A DNA stretch of 63,924 nucleotides from a virus. The notes below the pieces were generated by a model. It had not been told where the DNA came from. It made no database searches and saw nothing but the letters and a program-made list of their open reading frames with translations. The DNA is taken from IMG/VR virus record IMGVR_UViG_3300044691_000230, positions 1 through 63,924 of that record. The stretch is one strand, 5' to 3'. Made by a program: the position numbers and the translations under genes. Below, piece by piece: positions 40,719 to 47,898 of the stretch (position 1 is the first letter of the stretch; every line of letters starts with the position of its first letter).

Positions 40719-41057
40719 CTAGAACAGGGGGGAAGCCTTAGCACACTTGCCTGCTTCGGTTCGCTTTCGGTCGTCCGTCCATGGCATGGAGTAAATCTGG
40801 TATGCGCCCGTGATCCGGTTGATTTCGATCTCTGTTGGAACGACCCCAGCCATCTTCAGGACCGAAGGTCCCTCCATCAAATAGGACGTGTCGCCAACGG
40901 ACAGATCATAGAACGAGGCGTCCACGATGGCTCCTCTAGATGAGAGTTCTACAGTCCTGTCCGTTGGGTAGCCCTCGGTCGTGTGGCCGTTGCAATGAAG
41001 GATGATCTTCGTCTGTGGCGCCGCAATCAAGACCGTCGCCAACGCGAGCGCGAGCAT
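40719..41057 (-). CDS. Secreted hypothetical protein, 112 aa
   Basis: ATG at 41057 in an ATGA overlap with the lipoprotein gene. Starts MLALALATVLIAAPQ, a short Sec-type signal; the mature part is beta-rich (KIILHCNGHTTEGYPTDRTV, EIEINRITGAYQIYSMPWTD). Export with its lipoprotein neighbour suggests a periplasmic or surface role, such as superinfection exclusion, but that is only inference. Confidence 0.6.
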   Translation of the reverse strand: MLALALATVLIAAPQTKIILHCNGHTTEGYPTDRTVELSSRGAIVDASFYDLSVGDTSYLMEGPSVLKMAGVVPTEIEINRITGAYQIYSMPWTDDRKRTEAGKCAKASPLF

Positions 41058-41323
41058 CAATGGGGTCCGCCGCCAGACGGTGGCGATGATCGCGCCGTCT
41101 CCAGCTTCTGGCGGCAATCTGCATAGGGCGTCGTGCCATAGGCGAGGCCGTAGGACCGGCATTGCGCATCGTCGCGGGCGGTCGCCTCTGCCCCGACGCC
41201 GTTCGTATAGCCGGGTGTGCCAGGCAGGCAGTCGGCCCAGGCGAAGCCGACGCCGCAATCAAGCGGATGATGCGCGCAGGCGCCCAACATAAGCGCCGCG
41301 CTCAGAACAACAGCGGTCCTCAT
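41057..41323 (-). CDS. Small lipoprotein, 88 aa
   Basis: MRTAVVLSAALMLGACAHHP: signal peptide with lipobox LGAC, lipidated Cys at residue 16. The mature part has further cysteines (LDCGVGFAWADCLPG, DAQCRSYGLAYGTTPYADCR) that could form disulphides. Co-translated with the following secreted protein. Role unknown. Confidence 0.68.
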   Translation of the reverse strand: MRTAVVLSAALMLGACAHHPLDCGVGFAWADCLPGTPGYTNGVGAEATARDDAQCRSYGLAYGTTPYADCRQKLETARSSPPSGGGPH

Positions 41324-41536
41324 AGATGCCCCCGTGCTCGCTCGGCTTGAGCCGGGCGGTTGATCACGCGCACACAGGGAACGCGCCCCCCGTATTTCCT
41401 ACGAGAGGTCTTCTATTCCGGGAGCCACCCGACGAAGCGGGGTCTCCTGTGTGAGCGCAATTGCGCATCGCCAGCGGTGATCAAGCCGGGGGCGACGGCG
41501 GGAATATCTCACCGATACGGATGGCTGGCGAGTCTC
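41324..41536. other. Gap without a convincing gene; palindrome at 41455-41466
   Basis: No supported coding region. It holds a perfect 12-base palindrome GCGCAATTGCGC (41455-41466). On the minus strand the palindrome is followed by TCACACAGGAGACC, a partial match to the shared leader, about 130 bases before the lipoprotein start. It may carry the leftward promoter for the two exported proteins. Confidence 0.4.
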
Positions 41537-41692
41537 TTAGCTAGACCGTGACCGGCGCTTGGATTCAGGCTTAGCTGTCTCGTGGCGCTGGGGCTTGGTG
41601 TGCAACGCCGCGTCTACGGCCTTTTCGAACCGCTCCCAGCCATCGGGCCGCAGTTCGGGTTCATCGGTCTTGGGGGAGGGTTTCTCAGGCAT
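41537..41692 (-). CDS. Small DGWERF-type protein, 51 aa
   Basis: ATG at 41692, stop at 41537. Pro/Lys-rich start, then PDGWERFEKAVDAALHTKPQ and a basic tail. The DGWERFexAVDAA pattern is shared by many short bacterial and phage proteins of unknown function, which is why I accept it. Its start overlaps the start of the divergent gene at 41691; the ribosome site is weak. Confidence 0.5.
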   Translation of the reverse strand: MPEKPSPKTDEPELRPDGWERFEKAVDAALHTKPQRHETAKPESKRRSRSS

Positions 41693-42287
41693 GGCTAAAC
41701 CCCGTAGTCAGTTGGCAGAAGCGTATGACGCCCCGTATCTGGAATATTGGGCCGCACTGGGCCGCTTCGTCCATGAATTTTCGAGGGTGGAGTATCTGCT
41801 TCAGGTGCTCTTGAAGCAGTTGGCAGGCGTCGCGGACCCTATCGGCCGTGCCATCTTCTCCGATACCCGCGCCCACGTCGGCAAGGATGCAGTCAAGCGA
41901 ATCCTAGACGCGCGCGGTGAGTTGGTTGCCAAAGCGCGCCTAGAATCGGCACTGACCCAACTGGGGATTATCAACGGCATCCGCAACGATGTGGTTCATT
42001 GGGGCGCCATGCATGACGGGACAGACGCGCTTCTCGTCAGCAACGCCAACAGGGTGACGGCGAACCGCGTGCGAGAGTTTCGACTATCGCCTCTCGACTT
42101 GGAGGCGATGAGCATCGATCTCTTTGGCATCGGCATTCACTTCATCGTGGCGATTCAGATTGATGCTGCAAAGTCCGACGACGTGTTGGAGCACTGGCGC
42201 GAGGCGCTAAAGGCGCCATGGCTCTATAGGCCAGCTCAGCAAGCTCCTCGCAGGAAATCTCGGCGTTCTCGAACCGAGCCCAGTTAA
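41691..42287 (+). CDS. HEPN/SRI-like helical protein, 198 aa
   Basis: ATG at 41691 with GGGGGAGGG about 11 bases upstream; a TTG at 41559 in frame is less likely. Helical: YWAALGRFVHEFSRVEYLLQ, LLKQLAGVADPIGRAIFS, then LTQLGIINGIRNDVVHWGAM, recalling HEPN-like bundles with an R-x4-H motif (RNDVVH). If genuine this could be an RNase-type effector or a scaffold. The only rightward gene in its neighbourhood. Its 3' end overlaps the convergent gene 42142-42363. Confidence 0.65.
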   Translation: MAKPRSQLAEAYDAPYLEYWAALGRFVHEFSRVEYLLQVLLKQLAGVADPIGRAIFSDTRAHVGKDAVKRILDARGELVAKARLESALTQLGIINGIRNDVVHWGAMHDGTDALLVSNANRVTANRVREFRLSPLDLEAMSIDLFGIGIHFIVAIQIDAAKSDDVLEHWREALKAPWLYRPAQQAPRRKSRRSRTEPS

Positions 42288-42363
42288 TTTCCAAGGCCCC
42301 CGCCTCGATCATAGCGGGGGTGATTTCGATTACCGGCCTGTCACGCCCTTTGCCGTGTACCAT
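42142..42363 (-). CDS. Small hypothetical protein, 73 aa
   Basis: ATG at 42363, GAGG upstream. The core VIEITPAMIEAGALEINWAR, then EELAELAYRAM is a common phage small-protein pattern (ITPEMIEAG...). The C-terminal 45 residues overlap the convergent 41691 gene, and are basic and probably disordered. Unknown. Confidence 0.6.
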   Translation of the reverse strand: MVHGKGRDRPVIEITPAMIEAGALEINWARFENAEISCEELAELAYRAMAPLAPRASAPTRRRTLQHQSESPR

Positions 42364-42418
42364 ATCTAGACCTCGCTATGTTAAAGGGATAATTCCCCCA
42401 GCATCTCCTGCATGGCGC

Positions 42419-42529
42419 TCACAGAAGCGCCACGAACCGCTGCACCGCCTCGCCGATCAGGTGCGAGGTCGCCACCGCAACCACCGCCGCGAAGGTCAGG
42501 CCGAAGATGTAGGGGGCTAGCATGCGCAT
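42419..42529 (-). CDS. 36-residue single-span membrane peptide
   Basis: ATG at 42529 with AGGAG 9 bases upstream in the shared leader form GCCACACAGGAGACG. Sequence begins MRMLAPYIFGLTFAAVVAVA and ends QRFVALL: one membrane helix with short flanks. Follows terL with a 51-base gap. The TGTGTAGCTTC block found at other shared-leader sites lies about 35-45 bases upstream, at the 3' edge of terL. Unknown role. Confidence 0.5.
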   Translation of the reverse strand: MRMLAPYIFGLTFAAVVAVATSHLIGEAVQRFVALL

Positions 42530-42580
42530 GGCGCGTCTCCTGTGTGGCTCAAGGGAGCATCGGACATGGAAGCTACACAG

Positions 42581-44083
42581 TCAATAGCCGGTCACGTCAG
42601 AGCGGCTGGGATCGACGAAGTTGGCATCGTTTCCATCACCAAGGCCGAGATCCTCCTCGACCGTTTCAAAGTTCCGCGTGAGCAATGGTCCAAAGTATTT
42701 CGCACACCCATATTGGACGCAATCGTGCGGATGACTGTATACGTTCTTCTCTGGCTGATCACTATACCGTTCAGCGCCAACAGTTGACAGTCTACGGCGA
42801 TGATATCCGCCCAAGAAACCTTTCCGAACTACCTTGCAGCGCGGATGAACCACAAACAGACTACCGTCTGGATGCAGTTGTCGTAGCGCCCAGCGTACCG
42901 ATTCCTGCCGCAACTGCGGGTCCTGCGGCGCGCCGTCGACCATGATCCCCTTGGCGTGCATGATCTCAAAGCATGTGCGAGAGTCCGTCTGCGCGCGTTG
43001 CTTACCCGCCGGATCGCCCCAGTCCTCGAACTGGACCTCGCCGCGGAAGTTGCGGGCGCAGTGGTTGAGGACGTTGTCGCTGAATTGGTCGATACTCATG
43101 TTGTCGCTGGTCATTTCGTCGAAGACCAGAAACCGCCCATCTGGCAGATTTTGAGCGAAGACACAGCAAGGGGTCAATCCGAAATCCCACAAACGTAGGA
43201 TTGTCGGCCCTTCGATCGGGTCCACCTCTTGGCAGTGCACGCGGTCGATGTACTCGGGATAGACCAGTTTGCCTTCCAGCAGGAAGCCGTACTGACCGTG
43301 CACGTAGATCTTCACCCACTCGTCGCTCTTGCCGGCGATCAGGTTGGCGTAGTAGCGGGGACCGCCTGGCAGATTAGCCAGGTTCTCGGCGCCGGGAGAC
43401 AGACCTGAGGGCTGCTTGAAGTAGCCCACGTAGTCGTCGGGGCTCATCGTCGAGGGCAGATGACCGTCGCGCTGCAATCGGCGGAAATCCTTCAGCCAGC
43501 CCTCTTGCTCGAAAAAGTCATACCATCGGGAATCGCTGTCTGGCGGATTGGTGTCCGACCACATCCCGAACCACGAAGGGCCGTTGTCGACCATGGCCGG
43601 ATAGCGACCGATGCGCCCCTGCAGCGCTTCAAAGATCGCCCATGGCACCTCACGGCCCTCGTTGATCCAGCCTCCGGTCAGTTCCAGAGACAACAGTTTC
43701 TTGACGTCCTCGGGGCGTTCAAGGGCCAGGAACAGCATCTCAATGTCGCAACCGTCGAACGCCTGAATCTGATAGCTGTGCTTGCTTTCGTAATAGCGGC
43801 CGAAGTGCTGGGGCGGGAGCCATTGGAACACCGTGCGGATGGTCGTGTCACGCAGCTCGCGGTAGGTCTGGCGGATGACACCCCAGCGCGTCTTGCGCCG
43901 GCCGTCCGGGCTGCGGCGCTGGATCAGGGATCGGTCGATCATTTCGAAGACGCAGGCACTGGACTTGCCGGCTCCAAGGGGTCCGACCAAGCCGCGGATG
44001 AAGGCGTTGGACTGGTTGAACTCCTCCAGGGTCGGAGCACCTTCGAAGCTGTAACGATATGTGTTCGCAGCCGGGTTGCTCAA
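42581..44083 (-). CDS. terL: Terminase large subunit
   Basis: 500 residues, TTG start at 44083 in a TTGA overlap with an upstream frame. Walker A GPLGAGKS at 34-41; Walker B-type acidic segment near LLSLELTGGWINEGREV; C-terminal nuclease region with LRLWDFGLTPCCVFAQ (first catalytic Asp) and VQFEDWGDPAGKQ, then a late Asp in SHPHDCVQYG. The ATPase translocates DNA into the head; the nuclease cuts headfuls. Separated from terS by HNH, regulator and membrane protein genes. Confidence 0.9.
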   Translation of the reverse strand: MSNPAANTYRYSFEGAPTLEEFNQSNAFIRGLVGPLGAGKSSACVFEMIDRSLIQRRSPDGRRKTRWGVIRQTYRELRDTTIRTVFQWLPPQHFGRYYESKHSYQIQAFDGCDIEMLFLALERPEDVKKLLSLELTGGWINEGREVPWAIFEALQGRIGRYPAMVDNGPSWFGMWSDTNPPDSDSRWYDFFEQEGWLKDFRRLQRDGHLPSTMSPDDYVGYFKQPSGLSPGAENLANLPGGPRYYANLIAGKSDEWVKIYVHGQYGFLLEGKLVYPEYIDRVHCQEVDPIEGPTILRLWDFGLTPCCVFAQNLPDGRFLVFDEMTSDNMSIDQFSDNVLNHCARNFRGEVQFEDWGDPAGKQRAQTDSRTCFEIMHAKGIMVDGAPQDPQLRQESVRWALRQLHPDGSLFVVHPRCKVVRKGFLGGYHRRRLSTVGAERYSDQPEKNVYSHPHDCVQYGCAKYFGPLLTRNFETVEEDLGLGDGNDANFVDPSRSDVTGY

Positions 44084-44187
44084 CTGCGCCCCACCTTGTT
44101 GCCCAGCAGGTGGTTGTGGATGGTCTGGATCATGAGGGCGATGTCTGGGTCTTCAAGGAACTCGACCAGTTCAGTGTCGGTGGCGGC
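44080..44187 (-). other. Open continuation past a TAG stop, before terL
   Basis: Directly after the TAG at 44188-44190 the same frame stays open for 35 codons and ends in the TGA that overlaps the terL start. The continuation reads naturally (TDTELVEFLEDPDIALMIQT then IHNHLLG) but has no ATG, GTG or TTG start before its internal ATG. Either the TAG is read through, or it is a recent nonsense change, or an unseen start is used. Confidence 0.45.
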
Positions 44188-44466
44188 CTACCCATTGGCC
44201 GCCTCACCAACCGCGCTCGCTACCGCCGTCCCCTTCTCGCTGACCTTCCAGAGCGAGCATCCCGGCATGGCCCGCTGGACCTGAGGCCAGAAGTTCTCGA
44301 CCTGATACTCAATCTTGCCCATCGGTCCCTGACGGGCGCCGATCACGACGGGAGTGGGGGGCGCGCCGGCGCACATCATGACGCGAAGGTCGGGGGTGGG
44401 CTGGCTGAAGCGGCAGGTCCCGCAGGTCTCAGGGACCTTGGGGCGGATCAGAAGGTGTTCGCTCAT
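44188..44466 (-). CDS. Small cysteine-containing protein upstream of terL, 92 aa
   Basis: ATG at 44466. KVPETCGTCRFSQP, MMCAGAPPTP and AMPGCSLWKV give a four-cysteine pattern common in small phage proteins. It ends at a TAG, after which the frame stays open as far as terL. Its position suggests a link to packaging, but function is unknown. Confidence 0.6.
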   Translation of the reverse strand: MSEHLLIRPKVPETCGTCRFSQPTPDLRVMMCAGAPPTPVVIGARQGPMGKIEYQVENFWPQVQRAMPGCSLWKVSEKGTAVASAVGEAANG

Positions 44467-44684
44467 CAGTGCGCTCGCAGGATCATGGCGAGGGCGCCGA
44501 CGCCGAGCACGACGACCGCTGCGAAGATCGCGAGAGCGGCGATAACAGCCCCCCACGGGAAGGCTTCGGCTTCTTCGTCGATCCACTCGAAATCATCGTC
44601 GACCAGCTGCGGCCGAACCACGTCGTTCTGCGCCTCGGTGTTGATCTGTTCGGCGACAAAGCGCCCCTTTGCGTCTCGCATCAT
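44466..44684 (-). CDS. Tail-anchored small membrane protein, 72 aa
   Basis: Start MMRDAKGRFVAEQI, GAGGGG-like ribosome site, ATGA overlap. The N-terminal half is acidic; one C-terminal membrane helix (WGAVIAALAIFAAVVVLGVG). Unknown function. Confidence 0.55.
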   Translation of the reverse strand: MMRDAKGRFVAEQINTEAQNDVVRPQLVDDDFEWIDEEAEAFPWGAVIAALAIFAAVVVLGVGALAMILRAH

Positions 44685-44875
44685 AGTCCCCTCAGAATGT
44701 GGATCTCAGCACTTAGCAGCATGGGCATGAGCGCCCAGAACTCCACCGCCATGCAGACGTACAGACCCGCGAGGACCGGAGCACTGTGCGTGGCGTGGTA
44801 GGTCGCCCTCGCCATGATCGGGCCGGTGATCGGACCAAGGGCGAGAAAGGGGAGGTAGCGGGCGAGGCGGCTCAT
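44681..44875 (-). CDS. Small membrane protein, 64 aa
   Basis: ATG at 44875 in an ATGA overlap. Hydrophobic segments YLPFLALGPITGPIMA and VLAGLYVCMAVEFWALMPML suggest two membrane spans. Unknown. Confidence 0.5.
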   Translation of the reverse strand: MSRLARYLPFLALGPITGPIMARATYHATHSAPVLAGLYVCMAVEFWALMPMLLSAEIHILRGL

Positions 44876-45258
44876 TTCGAACCTATGTTGTTCTTGGACC
44901 GTGATCCGTAGGGGGCTTTGCTGCCCCATGTTCCGGGCTCTGGCGTCGGCTTGGGCGTGAGATTGGCAGCCGCGCTGATCTTCGCAGGGCCGCTCATGGT
45001 CGCAGCGCTGACGGCGTGGGTCGTGATGCCATCTTCACCAGACGGCGGCGGCTTGGGAACCTTGCGGCGCGGTGATGGCTTCACTGGCGCCAGCGGCCGA
45101 GCGGTCGCCCTTGCGTCATCTTCGAACTGCCCGACGCCCAACCTCAGCGCCACGGTCGCCAAGGCGTTGACCGAGACAGTCAGTCTCGCCGCCTGGGTCT
45201 CAAGACGCACCCAGATTTCAGGGTCAACGCGGAGCGATTTGACAACGGTCTTAGCCAT
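44872..45258 (-). CDS. Ribbon-helix-helix regulator
   Basis: 128 residues from ATG 45258. Residues 1-42, MAKTVVKSLRVDPEIWVRLE then TQAARLTVSVNALATVALRL, match an RHH (Arc/CopG) domain: a beta strand, then two helices. The rest is Pro/Lys-rich and disordered. The predicted -10 ends 6 bases before the ATG, so the mRNA may be leaderless, and an inverted repeat covers the -35. Probably an autorepressor of the operon leading to terL. Confidence 0.7.
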   Translation of the reverse strand: MAKTVVKSLRVDPEIWVRLETQAARLTVSVNALATVALRLGVGQFEDDARATARPLAPVKPSPRRKVPKPPPSGEDGITTHAVSAATMSGPAKISAAANLTPKPTPEPGTWGSKAPYGSRSKNNIGSK

Positions 45259-45264
45259 GGACCT

Positions 45265-45292
45265 GTAATACACCTGAGGCGGAAATCGTCAA
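45265..45292 (-). promoter_or_regulatory. Leftward sigma70-like promoter with operator
   Basis: Read leftward: TTGACG (45292-45287), 16 bases, TATTAC (45270-45265), a near-consensus pair. Transcription would begin at about 45258, the A of the ATG. The inverted repeat TCGT-CA-ACGA (45286-45295) overlaps the -35 and could bind the RHH protein encoded just downstream. Confidence 0.6.
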
Positions 45293-45308
45293 CGACTGTC
45301 ATACAGTT

Positions 45309-45824
45309 TCAGGCCGCCATCTCGTCAGGAAGCCACCCCCACGTCTTGCGGTGCTTGATGCTCCAGATGACATTCAGACCCACACCATACATGTCACCTA
45401 TCTGACGCAGCGTACGAGGACCGTTCACAAGAACCCTGATCTCGCGGACCTGAGCCGCGCTCAGGGTGGTCATGTAGTGCTCTTCGCCGAGCGTGCGGTG
45501 GGTGCGTCCACGCTCCTTTCGATCCGTCATGTTTTGGGCGTGCGTACCCACGACGAAGTGCGCCGGATTGATGCACATGCCGTTATCGCAAGTGTGGCGT
45601 AGCATCATCTGTGCGGGGATATGGCCCCCCATTGCAGCCCAAAGAAACCTGCCGGCACGCCAGGTACGACCTTCCCAGAAGAAGGCCGCATATCGTCCCC
45701 CAGAACACAGAGAACCACACCACGGCCAACATGCGTCTGGCGCGCCAAACTCAACGTGGCTCCAGAACCGCGCCATGACTGCAAGGGGCACGGCAATAGG
45801 GCGTTGTTCCGGCAGGTACATCAT
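45309..45824 (-). CDS. HNH endonuclease
   Basis: 171 residues. MARFWSHVEFGAPDACWPWC, then RFLWAAMGGHIPAQMMLRHT, CDNGMCINPAHFVVGTHAQN (HNH core) and MTDRKERGR. The C-terminal LSAAQVREIRVLVNGPRTLR and QIGDMYGVGLNVIWSIKHRK is a helix-turn-helix DNA-binding tail, as in free-standing homing nucleases. Overlaps terS by 4 bases. HNH proteins next to terminases can also take part in packaging (HK97 gp74 type), so either role is possible. Confidence 0.88.
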   Translation of the reverse strand: MMYLPEQRPIAVPLAVMARFWSHVEFGAPDACWPWCGSLCSGGRYAAFFWEGRTWRAGRFLWAAMGGHIPAQMMLRHTCDNGMCINPAHFVVGTHAQNMTDRKERGRTHRTLGEEHYMTTLSAAQVREIRVLVNGPRTLRQIGDMYGVGLNVIWSIKHRKTWGWLPDEMAA

Positions 45825-46414
45825 GGCGCGTCGTCCTCCTCGTAGGGCCTGCGCGGTCGAGAGCGAGAGGTCCTTTGGACGACGAACGTCACCGGCACGC
45901 TGATATCCGCCCCGTCCTTGAACACGCCCACGTGCTTGCCCAGGTCCACCAAGGCCGCGCGCTTGTCATACAGCTTGATCCTGGGGCCGTACTTGGTCAT
46001 CGCCACTTCCGAGACAGCCCCTGCGGTGGCGTCGTCCAGCTTGTCGCTGGCGATCAGATCCAAACCGTTGCCCCACTTGGCCACGCGGCGCAGATCAGAG
46101 AACCCGATCTTGGCCAGTTCCTGCAGGACGCGCTCGGCGGTGATCTCCAGTTTGTCCGCCACAGCAGCCGTTTTGGCCTCCACTTTGGCCCGTACTTTGG
46201 CCAGAGCGGCTTGGACGTCAGGATGTTTCATGAGGCGGTGGGCGGCGTCATGAGCTGAGCGTGGAGAGAAGCCTGCTTTGATCGCGGCCTGTGTCCCGTT
46301 GGGGTTCTTCAGGTACTCGGCGGTGAAGACTTCGCGGCGCTTGGCGGCTTCAGAGCGGGAGCTGATGCGGGGCGCGGGTGTGGTTACGCGACTACGCTTC
46401 GACTTGATGACCAT
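45821..46414 (-). CDS. terS: Terminase small subunit
   Basis: 197 residues. The core EVFTAEYLKNPNGTQAAIKA, GFSPRSAHDAAHRLMKHPDV, QAALAKVRAKV is the Terminase_2 helix-turn-helix, followed by VLQELAKIGFSDLRRVAKWG and YDKRAALVDLGKHVGVF. The N-terminus is basic. TerS binds the packaging site and hands DNA to TerL. It begins after a gap with a degenerate leftward late element. Confidence 0.88.
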   Translation of the reverse strand: MVIKSKRSRVTTPAPRISSRSEAAKRREVFTAEYLKNPNGTQAAIKAGFSPRSAHDAAHRLMKHPDVQAALAKVRAKVEAKTAAVADKLEITAERVLQELAKIGFSDLRRVAKWGNGLDLIASDKLDDATAGAVSEVAMTKYGPRIKLYDKRAALVDLGKHVGVFKDGADISVPVTFVVQRTSRSRPRRPYEEDDAP

Positions 46415-46447
46415 TTGCTATGTGCCTGCGGACCTTCTGGGACCGGG

Positions 46448-46461
46448 GCTTTTGTGCCTTG
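46448..46461 (-). promoter_or_regulatory. Leftward late element before terS, degenerate
   Basis: Plus-strand GCTTTTGTGCCTTG, sharing GC-n4-GTGCCTT-like sequence with the full elements, 34-47 bases upstream of the terS start, the same distance as copies 1 and 2. Confidence 0.35.
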
Positions 46462-46476
46462 GTTTGCGGTGTTGCG

Positions 46477-46878
46477 CTAGGGCTGCTGCTGGGCCATGCG
46501 CCTTGCGTGGTTCTCGGCGGCGTTGCGTAGGAGGTCCAGGGCCTCGGGGGTGAGGGGTCGGCCCTTGGCGGGGCGGTTGGAGTGGCGGTCTGTGCGGAGG
46601 TAGTGGAGGAGGTCCTCCCGGCCAAGGCGGGCGAGCTCCATTGTCTGCCAGGCGGTCTGGCGGATGGATTCGAGCAAGGCGGTCATGGCCTCGGCGTTGG
46701 TGTGGGGCGGGAGGCGAAGGCCGTACTCGACCTGGATGCGGGCGCCGGTGGGCTCAAGGGTCAGGGTGGCGGACCACTTCAGGGCTTTGCCATCAGGGGT
46801 CTGGGTGATGTGGGCGGTGAAGGCGGGGTCAATGAGCGACATCTTGGATGTGACGTCGTGGGGGAGGTCGGTGCGCAT
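46477..46878 (-). CDS. Hypothetical protein, 133 aa
   Basis: ATG at 46878. Beta-rich first half (FTAHITQTPDGKALKWSATL) and helical second half (AMTALLESIRQTAWQTMELA). No family recognised. Just upstream of terS. Confidence 0.55.
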   Translation of the reverse strand: MRTDLPHDVTSKMSLIDPAFTAHITQTPDGKALKWSATLTLEPTGARIQVEYGLRLPPHTNAEAMTALLESIRQTAWQTMELARLGREDLLHYLRTDRHSNRPAKGRPLTPEALDLLRNAAENHARRMAQQQP

Positions 46879-46880
46879 GG

Positions 46881-47081
46881 TCAGTTGCCCGTGTAGATGA
46901 CAACATCTTCGATGACGAGACATGCCCATCGGCCGTCTGGCATGGGTCCGGCGATGATACAGTCCGCCTTGGCTATGTCCTGGATGTCCTCGCCTTGAGC
47001 ATCGATCAGGTTGGTCACGGCAATGAGTTGGCCGTCTTGGACAAGCCAGATGCCGGAAGGGGCGGTGTCGAGATCGCTCAT
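46881..47081 (-). CDS. Small beta-rich protein, 66 aa
   Basis: GIWLVQDGQLIAVTNLIDAQ and DGRWACLVIEDVVIYTGN indicate a small beta structure. Overlaps its upstream neighbour by 4 bases. Unknown. Confidence 0.5.
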   Translation of the reverse strand: MSDLDTAPSGIWLVQDGQLIAVTNLIDAQGEDIQDIAKADCIIAGPMPDGRWACLVIEDVVIYTGN

Positions 47082-47281
47082 TTGCCCAGCTTCTTGTTTG
47101 CTTTCGCCTTGATCTTCGATGCCGTGGACGGGCTCATCCGCCCCGCCTTCACGGCCTGGGTTGCGCGGGCCTTGGCGTTGGCCGCATGCGCTTTGTCAGG
47201 CATGGGGTATTTGCGCGATCCGGGCTCGCCAAACGACGACTTGGGGAGGGCTTTGCGGGCCTTGGGTGTGAGCTTAGCCAT
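47078..47281 (-). CDS. Small basic DUF6582-like protein, 67 aa
   Basis: ATG at 47281. KALPKSSFGEPGSRKYPMPD then KAHAANAKARATQAVKAGRM and SKIKAKANKKLG: this matches a widespread small phage/bacterial family (LPxSxFALPexRxYPIPDxxHAxNA). Basic throughout. Function unknown; the conserved core makes it a real gene. Confidence 0.68.
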   Translation of the reverse strand: MAKLTPKARKALPKSSFGEPGSRKYPMPDKAHAANAKARATQAVKAGRMSPSTASKIKAKANKKLGK

Positions 47282-47447
47282 CGGAGCGTCTTCTATCGCG
47301 ATAGAGCACCATGTCGCCTTCGTGGTTCCAGAAATAGCCGCCGGTGGTGGGTAGATGGCCCGAACCACGCAAGTGATTAAGCAGTTTCTGGGCTGCTTGA
47401 TCGCCGTCCGAAGGGCGCACGCGACCTAACTCTGTGAGCTTAGCCAC
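47274..47447 (-). CDS. Small hypothetical protein, 57 aa
   Basis: GTG at 47447 overlapping the previous stop by 8 bases; TAA at 47274 overlaps the next start by 8 bases, so the gene fits exactly between neighbours. The sequence is protein-like: LTELGRVRPSDGDQAAQKLL, then TTGGYFWNHEGDMVLYRDRR. Unknown family. Confidence 0.55.
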   Translation of the reverse strand: MAKLTELGRVRPSDGDQAAQKLLNHLRGSGHLPTTGGYFWNHEGDMVLYRDRRRSDG

Positions 47448-47673
47448 CGACAGTCACCTTGAAGATGTGCAGTTTCGCCCGCTCCAGAAGCCACATGGCT
47501 CTTTCTGGATCTGGCGGCGAGCCGGAGACGAAAAACTGACCTTCTGCATCAGTGCCGATCACCAGCACTTCGGAGGGCTTGGCGCCGATCGCATCGCGCA
47601 GGGTGCGGGCGCATGTGCTGCGCTCCAAGCGCTCAAAGGCCTTGTGACCACGGATGGGGAGGACGTCTGCCAT
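47440..47673 (-). CDS. Hypothetical protein, 77 aa
   Basis: AKPSEVLVIGTDAEGQFFVS then GSPPDPERAMWLLERAKLHI: a conserved small-phage-protein pattern in which a beta strand leads into PDPExAxWLLExA. Starts with its ATG overlapping the upstream stop by one base. Function unknown. Confidence 0.6.
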   Translation of the reverse strand: MADVLPIRGHKAFERLERSTCARTLRDAIGAKPSEVLVIGTDAEGQFFVSGSPPDPERAMWLLERAKLHIFKVTVGG

Positions 47674-47897
47674 CAGTCCTCCGGCCCGTTGACGCCGGCG
47701 CGGATCGAACCACGCTGACCTGATGCGCCCTTCTGGATCGCTGCGATGTAGTTGCGGCGGGAGCGGGATTGGTCGAACTGCGCTTGAATCTGGCCTTGAC
47801 GCTGGCTGCTCTCGTCAACGTCGGCAAAGGCGCTGCGCTGCTGGGGAGCATCAAAGGCGGTTTGTTGGCCTGGAGCGTCGAAAGCGGTGTCGGCCAT
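47673..47897 (-). CDS. Small hydrophilic protein, 74 aa
   Basis: ATG at 47897. Duplicated TAFDAP motif near the N-terminus (TAFDAPGQQTAFDAPQQ), then Gln/Arg-rich helix. Probably disordered. Unknown. Confidence 0.5.
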   Translation of the reverse strand: MADTAFDAPGQQTAFDAPQQRSAFADVDESSQRQGQIQAQFDQSRSRRNYIAAIQKGASGQRGSIRAGVNGPED

Positions 47898-47898
47898 A

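Noticed and set aside
41360-41551. Rightward 63-residue frame from a TTG
   Set aside because: No ribosome site, no recognisable motif, and the opposite strand offers a better small gene beyond 41537.
42542-42787. Rightward gene antisense to the terL end
   Set aside because: It is the opposite-strand shadow of the conserved TerL C-terminus with no ribosome site.
44872-45258. Lysogeny repressor
   Set aside because: The RHH protein could be a regulator, but no integrase, attachment site or CI-like protein is seen, so a lysogenic role is not supported.
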